The translations under genes were made by a program, and so were the position numbers. From Hofstenia miamia (taxonomy: Eukaryota; Xenacoelomorpha; Acoela; Hofsteniidae): DNA of 48,780 bases. Below are positions 42,353 to 48,780 of this stretch, one piece after another; position 1 is the stretch's first letter; every line of letters starts with the position of its first letter. The notes below the pieces were generated by a model. It did no database searches. It saw only the letters and a program-made list of their open reading frames with translations, and was not told the origin of the DNA. Location of the stretch: contig CABFPE010000194.1 of the NCBI GenBank assembly GCA_900660155.1, forward strand, positions 50,516 through 99,295, written 5' to 3'.

Positions 42353-42366
42353 GTATATATATATAT

Positions 42367-42598
42367 CAGACTTGTCAATGAGCCGAGCCTCCTTATTTTT
42401 AATATTATTTTAGAAATGTTTATTAAATAATAGGAAGAGCAATGGAAAAAATTTTGAGAGTACAATATTTTAAAAAAATATCGAGCTGAAACGAGCCTCA
42501 TTGAAAATTTTATTTGGAGAGGCGAACCGAACTTACTCAAAATTTAAGTGAGCCGAGCTGAGCCAAGCCAAGCTTAGAAATTACGGCTCATTGACAAG

Positions 42599-42602
<4 letters not shown>
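42367..42602. mobile_element. MITE, 236 bp, 19-bp perfect TIRs, in (TA)n
   Basis: CAGACTTGTCAATGAGCCG (42367-42385) and its exact complement (42584-42602) bound the element, with TA repeats on both sides. Subterminal sequence is rich in GAGCCGAGC, CGAGC and GAACCGAA words. No coding capacity. The CAG start and GAGC-rich ends suggest hAT. TA flanks would also suit Tc1/mariner. The target duplication is unreadable in TA repeats. Confidence 0.85.

Positions 42603-42633
<31 letters not shown>
42603..42633. repeat. (TA)n microsatellite right of the MITE
   Basis: A TA run of about 30 bases; a single undetermined base at 42634 marks its right end, next to a TRIM fragment. Confidence 0.9.
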
Positions 42634-42644
42634 NATGATAACAT

Positions 42645-43011
42645 TTACTCAATTAGTCTAAATGAAAATTTAGATTTTATTGCATTGTGTACTTATTATG
42701 AAATTCATTTGTTTTCATTTAAAGCTCAAGCAGTTGTACGTTCGTTTGGAAAGTCAAAGAACATTAGATACTGGGGTATTGCATTTCTAACCCAAAATGT
42801 TTTGATTGCAGGATGTAAAGATAAATCTCTAACAATATTTGACGTAAACAACGGAAAACAACTAAGAATGATTAAAGAGATAACAGATGAAAGCACTAAA
42901 GAATATGAAATAAAAGAATTCCCATTATTTATCTCTGCAAAGAATGACTCATTGTTGATTTTTAATCAACGCAACGCAATATTTAAAATCAAACTTCAAA
43001 GAATTCATTAA
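42645..43011 (+). pseudogene. TRIM-family C-terminal fragment (copy I)
   Basis: Reads SLNENLDFIAL into YEIHLFSFKAQAVVRSFGKS, VLIAGCKDKSLTIFDVNNGK and FNQRNAIFKIKLQRIH with a stop at 43009. Open throughout but lacks everything upstream. Its left edge is the TA tract, similar to the left edge of copy A. Confidence 0.8.
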
Positions 43012-43318
43012 AATTCTAATATCACCATTCTGTTATAATCTCAATATAAAAATGTGAAAATTGCATTATTCTATATGTTAAATTCGTATCTATTTATTTT
43101 TGCAATAATTATATTTGGATCCTTTTCGGAAAAAAATCATTAATTTTTAAAAATTGTGGTATGATCAGACCCGAATTGTGAATTGTGGGACCCTGATTGG
43201 ATTGGATCTTGAAATTTTGGATCTGATTCTATATCTGTTACTCATAAGAAGATGGAAACCGACTTGGAGAGAATAAGTTTAATAGAATAAGTTTAATAAA
43301 ATAAGTTTAATAGAATCT
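43012..43318. repeat. R1 flank module after copy I
   Basis: The same order of blocks as 5179-5500, ending in TTTAATA-GAATAAG repeats. It is visibly more diverged from 5179-5500 than the sequences that follow are from each other. Confidence 0.65.
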
Positions 43319-43329
43319 TTTCTTGGGAA

Positions 43330-43569
43330 TTGTTGAGTTTTTTTAAATACTGCATAAAATCACAGTTGTTTGAGAAAGCACATTTACCAAAGGAATATAA
43401 CGACATAGGGAAAATTAGTCTAAATGAAAATTTAGATTTTATTGCATTCACGAATTGCTTTGGACTTTATTTGTTTTCATTTAAAGCTCAAGAAGTTTTA
43501 CGTTCGTTTGGAAAGTCAGAGAACATTGGATACTGGAGTGTTGCATTTCTGAAGTGTTCTGAAATGTAA
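43330..43569 (+). pseudogene. TRIM-family scrap (copy J)
   Basis: Same protein sequence as 5513-5752: FFKYCIKSQLFEKAHLPKEY to GYWSVAFL, then a non-family KCSEM and stop. Confidence 0.75.
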
Positions 43570-44190
43570 TTATTAAAAAACGTGCAATATTCATTAAGTA
43601 ATTATATAATTAATTTTTGTATATTACATGAAATTCATATTACAGTAATCATTGCAAGTACCGTTGCCTATATCAAAGGCAATTAACTTTAAGTAACACT
43701 GATAGGTGCCGTTTCTGTGCTATGGTTATAACAAAGTAATCAACTATACCTGCTTCATTTCAACTACGCTTTTCGTTAGCGCGGATTTACATCTTTAGAT
43801 ATGCACTAAAATTTTGCTTAAATAGAATTGAATATTTGTGGATTACATGTATCCTTCGAACACCAAACTCACCGCGATCCTATATCTATATATAAAGTAA
43901 AGCACTATTTTCAAAAACAGCAAACCATACAAAATAAAAAATGTTAATGTAATGAATTAATACCAATGCTTGATTGAAATGGGAGGCTCCAAAAAGAGCC
44001 GAATGAACATAAAGTTATATCGAAGCAAATTTACAGGAAGCTTCATTTACGAAATGAATTTGCCGGACGTTTCATTTTTGAAAAACAACATCAATAATCT
44101 TAACATTGATTTTTGCGAGTTAAAAAACATCAATTAACTTTTCATGGATTTTTCCGAGGTAAATTTCTAGAAATTTACGAAGACTCCACT

Positions 44191-44333
44191 TCCAGCAGAG
44201 AAGTTGTGATAAGTCTTCACATAAATTCTTATCTATATAGTCTGAATTATTACTTTGAAAAAAATAATGATGCAGAATTCATAGATAAGAATATATATGA
44301 AGACTTATCACAACTTTTGATATCTCTGCTGGA
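44191..44333. repeat. long imperfect hairpin, second copy
   Basis: Same arms as 6376-6518 (TCCAGCAGAGAAGTTGTGAT and its complement ending TCTGCTGGA), carried in the segmental duplication. Confidence 0.7.
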
Positions 44334-46247
44334 ACTTCATCCATCGTAAGTTGAACTACCAACAACGCAAGAGAATGCCATCCTGAAGCTCAGCAGAACT
44401 GAAATGATGTAATGAAATCATAGTAACTTCTATTTATATATGCGCAATTTTAATGCGCAAATTGATGGAGCACTGCAAACTAGATCATTGTCTTCAATAA
44501 TCGATAGCATATTACTAAATACAATGCATTTACGACAAGTGTCTTCAATATCATTGACTGTTATAAGTGAATAATATGCTAAATATAATAATTGATACTG
44601 CACTATGATTGGCTGTAATGTTAAATAAAAATATCGCTATAACAATTAAAATAATGATTTCCTAAAAAAAACATTAACAGATTTGGAATCAGTGAAAAAA
44701 ACTACATCTAATGGCATATTTAATTTTTTTAAAAGAGTTACCTGTTCTGCAATTTCGCCTGAATGTTGATGGTCAGTCTTAGATCTTCCAAATAAATTCG
44801 CACTTCACAAATTAAGAAATTTCCACCTCTCATTCCAAACAGCTTCATATATTTGCAAGAAAATTAACTAGTGACCAATTCTGAACTGCTGAAAGTTTTC
44901 ATTATGCACCATCAATCTGAAAATTCTTTATTTCCCTCCTTTATTAACTTTTCTACAATGCAAAACTTCATAACTGCGAAATTTTGATCTACACGATCAT
45001 TTCAATGCAATTCGAATTTGAGAAATTGCGGGAATTTTAGAGAACATCATGCAAAATGAATTTGAGCTTAACAACATGTCTGCAATTCCACCGTTCTCTA
45101 TCGGATTCTATAAAAATTCTATTGCCGGATCCAGAGGAAGGGGTTCTCGACGTCATGATCGTGACCACCTATATTGCCCTATTCTCCTATTCTCAATATT
45201 ATTTTGATTTAAATAAACTATAATATTTACTACATACTATTTATTTTTTATCCAATTTTCATGAGTTTCAAAACCACCTAATAAGTACAACGTGAATGTT
45301 TTGTAATACTTAAAAGAATCTTAAAGCTTAAAAAAACTATTAATGAGATTACATGTATTGCAATACTTGTGCTATACACGAAATATTAAGCAGTACTTGT
45401 AAGTTTCAATACATATTATATATATATATATATATATATAATAGAAATTTATCTGTTAATCTGGTAGAAACTCTTATTTCTAATAATTTTTTTAAAAGAT
45501 TCAAGATTGTTGAAAAAAATTCCAAAAAATTATTTTTTCATAAAGCCTTTCAGAAATATTTAAGAACTTTGAAAGAAATCCAAGAATATATTTCTTATCA
45601 AGTTCTTTTAAGAAACTTGGAAGTTCTTTGCAAGAAATCCAAGATTCAAGATTTATTCAAGAACTTTTCAAGATTATCCAAGTTTATGTAACTAGTCACC
45701 GCAAACACTACAGCAGATCCATTTACGCCGGATACAGCAGATTTTATTAAACTTATTTTATTAAACTTATATTCTCTCTAAGTCAGGTTCCATATTCATA
45801 TGAGTAACAGAGATGGAATCATATCCACAATTTCAAGATCCAATTTGATCAGGGTCCTAAACATCAAGATTGGGATCCGATCCTTCCAGAATTTTTAAAA
45901 ATTATTGATTTTTTTACAAAAAGGATATGAGTTTAATTAATTATTACAATAATAAATAAATAAGAATTTAACATATTGAAGTGTTTTTTTCTATTGGTAA
46001 TGCGATTTTTCACATGTTTAGTTTGAGATTATTACAGAATGGTGATTTTAGAGAATGGTGAATTCCTTGAAGTTTGAGTTTAAGCATTTCATGCCTTTGT
46101 TTAAATATCAACAATGTTTTATTGTTTGCAGAGATAAATAATGGTAAACCTTTTATTTCGCATTCTTTGTTGTTTTCATCTGTTATCTCATCAATCTTTC
46201 TCAGTTGTTTTCAGGTGGTAACATCATATATTGTTACAGAATAATTA

Positions 46248-47939
46248 TCACATCTTGCAATCAAAACATTTTGAGTTAGAAATGCAACACTTAAGTACGC
46301 AGTGTTCTCTAACTTTCGAAACGAACTTAAAACTTCTTGAGCTTTTTGTGAATGTAATAGAATCTAAATTTTGACTTAGACTAATTTTCACTATGTCGTT
46401 ATATTCCTTTGGTAAATGTGCTTTCTCAAATGACTGTGATTTTATGCAGTATTTAAAAAAGGCCAACAATTTAAAAGATGTGAATAAAACAAAGTTCCTA
46501 AAAGGACTTGAACATATCTGAGAAATATCCTTGACATCACAAAATGAAATGGGAAATGGTTTTGATTGAGTTAACTCATCATCTACTTCTATTAGTTTAC
46601 CAGGAGTATTATCATAAAAACGGATCAATAGTAGTAAGTTACCATTGGGCAGCTGTGACAAGCAGTTGCGACAGAACGAAGATGAACTGGATCCAATGCT
46701 AAATTTTCTAGTGCTACCACTCCTTGAGGTTTTAGTAATAAACCATTTACCATTTTCCTTAATTAGTGAATAAATCTCATCACGTTTATTATCATAGAAA
46801 ATATCACAAAAATCTCCTTCAATTTGATATCTTGCTAATAGTTGAGGTTTCATACAGTTTTCATAATAAAATGCATTCTTTTCATTTATCAAAGATCGTT
46901 TGGTTTTTTCATTAATTTCTGCATTAAATTCTCCAATGTAGGAATGTACTTGTTCTCTTACTTTAGTTTCATCATATGTATTTGAAATTAATTCTAACTT
47001 TTCAATTTCCACTATTTGTAAATTAATATCACTTTCCAAGAGATTGTTCATTTCAATATGAATTTCATTTACGTCAAAAAATGACTTTTTTTCAAGATTA
47101 CTCACAGTATGCTCTATAAAATGTGACAGATTCTTTTCAAATTCCTCTAAATTTATTACATTGTCTCTAACTTTTACGAGAAGTTTTGATTGCTCTTTGT
47201 TCATAGCTGTAGCTTGTTTCTCATAAGCTTCATTGGCCTGCTTAATAATAAAGTCCCGCTTTTTGCATGCAAGGATATCAATATTCTTAAATTTCTCTTT
47301 AATCTCAAATTCAGTTTTCTTAGAGTACTCAAGGTGTGATCTCATGGTTTCAGTCTTTGACTTTATAACTTCTAAATTCTTTGCAATGTCCTCAGTAAAT
47401 ATTTTTGCTTGCATGTCAATTGTTTTTTTATCATGTCCATCATGAAAAACCAATGCACAACTTACACAAAGCAATTTCTTACAATTGGCATCATTGCAAT
47501 AATATTCCAATTTCTTAGTGTGCTCTTTGCAGTAAGGAATAGCTTTTGAACTCAAGGAGTATACAGTATGGCTTTCTGTTCTTTTTCCTTTTTCATGCTT
47601 AAGGCGACAGCTCATGCAAAGAACTTTCCCGCAATCTTTGCATAAATGAACTTCGATTGGTTCAATATCGTCATCACACACATCGCAATAATTAAAAGGT
47701 TTTTCAGTTTTACTTTCAAAAGACTCAAGTAGTCTAACAAACTCTGCTATGCGAAAGTCATCTTTTATTGATTTAACCTCTGTTTTATTTTGGCACACTT
47801 GGCAACTAATAGTTTGTTGGTTTTTGGAATAGTGGTTAATGCATTGCTTGCAGAAAGTATGAAGACAACTTAAGGTAACTGGATCTTTATAAATTTCCAA
47901 ACACACAGAGCATGTTAACAGTTCCTGATAATTAGCCAT
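46248..47939 (-). CDS. TRIM-like RING / two B-box / coiled-coil protein, C-terminus truncated
   Basis: 563 aa from ATG 47939. All eight RING ligands are present (C10, C13, C25, H27, C30, C33, C46, C49), although the usual CP-x-C reads CQVC. B-box 1 (CDVC, CKDC, CMSC) and B-box 2 (CKEH, CVSC, H-x2-H) are intact, then a coiled coil and the first two thirds of the propeller-like region. After DSITFT a deletion of about 40 bases shifts the frame. The last 30 or so residues (from KSSRSFKF to CFDCKM) are therefore aberrant and the family C-terminus is read out of frame down to about 46060. Two dyads lie 135 and 312 bp upstream. A RING-competent E3 ligase with altered target-recognition end is the most likely product; it may instead be a young pseudogene. 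Confidence 0.85.
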   Translation of the reverse strand: MANYQELLTCSVCLEIYKDPVTLSCLHTFCKQCINHYSKNQQTISCQVCQNKTEVKSIKDDFRIAEFVRLLESFESKTEKPFNYCDVCDDDIEPIEVHLCKDCGKVLCMSCRLKHEKGKRTESHTVYSLSSKAIPYCKEHTKKLEYYCNDANCKKLLCVSCALVFHDGHDKKTIDMQAKIFTEDIAKNLEVIKSKTETMRSHLEYSKKTEFEIKEKFKNIDILACKKRDFIIKQANEAYEKQATAMNKEQSKLLVKVRDNVINLEEFEKNLSHFIEHTVSNLEKKSFFDVNEIHIEMNNLLESDINLQIVEIEKLELISNTYDETKVREQVHSYIGEFNAEINEKTKRSLINEKNAFYYENCMKPQLLARYQIEGDFCDIFYDNKRDEIYSLIKENGKWFITKTSRSGSTRKFSIGSSSSSFCRNCLSQLPNGNLLLLIRFYDNTPGKLIEVDDELTQSKPFPISFCDVKDISQICSSPFRNFVLFTSFKLLAFFKYCIKSQSFEKAHLPKEYNDIVKISLSQNLDSITFTKSSRSFKFVSKVREHCVLKCCISNSKCFDCKM

Positions 47940-48073
47940 TCTCTCAACTTGTTATCATTAAGTAAATATTAGTTACTTGCACAAATAGAATATAATGCAT
48001 TCAGCACTGTTGACTTGGTAATCTTACAATCCATGATAAAGCTTTTGTTTAAATTAACAGTTAAAGACGGTTT

Positions 48074-48092
48074 GAGGTACTTTTTGTACCCC
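48074..48092. promoter_or_regulatory. proximal dyad upstream of the 46248-47939 gene
   Basis: GAGGTACTTTTTGTACCCC: the TACCCC half-site is exact, the partner half has one change, and spacing is 7. Confidence 0.45.
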
Positions 48093-48251
48093 AGAGCTCT
48101 TAATTATTTAATAGTTTAAAAACATTTAAGTGAAACTTGCTGATATTTATTGACTTTTCATGAAAAACATGGAAATACCATACTTAAAAGTTTCTACAAA
48201 ATTTGAGAACAACTACTGGAAATATTGTTGTATAATACGTAAACACTGTTT

Positions 48252-48269
48252 AGGGTACTTTTGTACCCC
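48252..48269. promoter_or_regulatory. distal dyad upstream of the 46248-47939 gene
   Basis: AGGGTACTTTTGTACCCC: the half-sites are kept with a 6-base centre and one mismatch. It corresponds in position to 3781-3799. Confidence 0.4.
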
Positions 48270-48466
48270 AGATATTCAGTATGAATCATTTGACTCTTAT
48301 ATCTTGAAAAACAACGTGGCTACGCAATATTCAAAACTTAAACTGTATAGTGGATAGCCCTGGATAGGAACGTATTCTACAATTAAAAATTACATCACCT
48401 GTGGTATGTAAATATGCTTAGTAAAATTTGATAGTCTTGCAAATCAATTGAAAAAGTATATATATA

Positions 48467-48780
48467 GTTGGCTGCAAAAAAAATGAGACTAGAAAAAAGG
48501 CATATTACTTTTGAACTACTGAACGTAACAACTCAAGAAAGGTAAGAATTTAAAGATACATTAAAGGACTATAAGTAAAAAGCATCAAAGTCTAATTTGT
48601 TTTCCTCCTGTAGAAATAACTTTATTCAAACGAACTGAAACTGATTTCATTAAATTGGACTTCATTTCAGATGTCAAAATGTGTTGACTTTCTTGGATTT
48701 TTTCTTTTAAATCGGATATATTTTTCGGATTTTTCTTCTCAACGTCATTTTTCAATATCTGCCACACGTTTTCGATTGGA
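48467..48780 (-). mobile_element. Tc1/mariner-type transposon, second copy, cut by window end
   Basis: Starts GTTGGCTGCAAAAAAAATGA after a TATATATA run, and encodes the same transposase C-terminus (NVWQILKNDVEKK to GGKQIRL) on the minus strand as 16421-16742. The two are collinear until the window ends. Confidence 0.8.

Larger units (their letters stand above)
43318..46457. repeat. 3.1-kb segmental duplication, second copy
   Basis: Nearly identical to 5501-8640. It carries the scrap at 43330-43569, a hairpin at 44191-44333, TA and CAAGAA stretches at 45417-45690, reversed R1 at 45690-46060, and the C-terminal part of the TRIM gene at 46248-47939. At the right end this copy continues into the natural TRIM gene, which suggests it is the older arrangement. 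Confidence 0.85.
47940..48466. other. TRIM leader or promoter region
   Basis: Conserved with the leaders of copies B and B' and with part of the leader at 15892-16420. Contains both dyads and ends at the Tc1-like insertion. Confidence 0.55.

Overview
This is an AT-rich animal (metazoan) nuclear fragment with no bacterial features. The evidence is RING/B-box (TRIM-type) genes, APE-type and Penelope-like retroelements, Tc1/mariner, hAT and tyrosine-recombinase DNA transposons, long (TA)n microsatellites and one apparent 40-nt spliceosomal intron. The species cannot be named from the sequence. Two gaps of exactly 1000 N (16743-17742 and 29972-30971) are scaffold joins of conventional size, and single N bases lie at 3224 and 42634.

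Layout. 1-16742 and 38350-48780 form a disordered cluster of one intronless TRIM-like gene family. I count twelve copies or pieces. Only two are close to intact: 13981-15891 (636 aa) and 46248-47939 (563 aa, C-terminus broken). The rest are frameshifted, truncated or C-terminal scraps in both orientations. Copies carry the same 5' flank, often with a GGGGTA-N7-TACCCC dyad, and the same 3' flank (called R1 here). They are arranged as a 9.5-kb inverted repeat (arms 2245-5745 and 8425-11757), a nearly identical 3.1-kb direct duplication (5501-8640 and 43318-46457) and a second inverted pair (17743-19400 and 38570-39755).

The second inverted pair brackets an 18-kb interior (20067-38350) made almost entirely of mobile-element relics: an LTR-type gag fragment, two LINE reverse-transcriptase fragments and an APE fragment, a Penelope-like element with a GIY-YIG-type domain, a hAT transposase, another DDE-type transposase, and at 24946-27060 a nearly complete tyrosine-recombinase transposon. 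That element has 13-bp perfect terminal inverted repeats, repeated subterminal motifs, two zinc-finger-like clusters and sits inside a (TA)n microsatellite. It is the most unusual system here, because Crypton-type recombinase transposons are generally described without terminal inverted repeats.

How it fits together. The TRIM proteins would be cytoplasmic RING/B-box/coiled-coil factors with a propeller-like C-terminus, a plan typical of E3 ubiquitin ligases; one of the two best copies has lost the last RING cysteine. The cluster seems to evolve by duplication, inversion and gene conversion, and several copies share the same lesions. Several mobile elements end exactly at (TA)n tracts, so these tracts appear to act as insertion hubs. 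Frameshifts at homopolymers may partly be assembly error.
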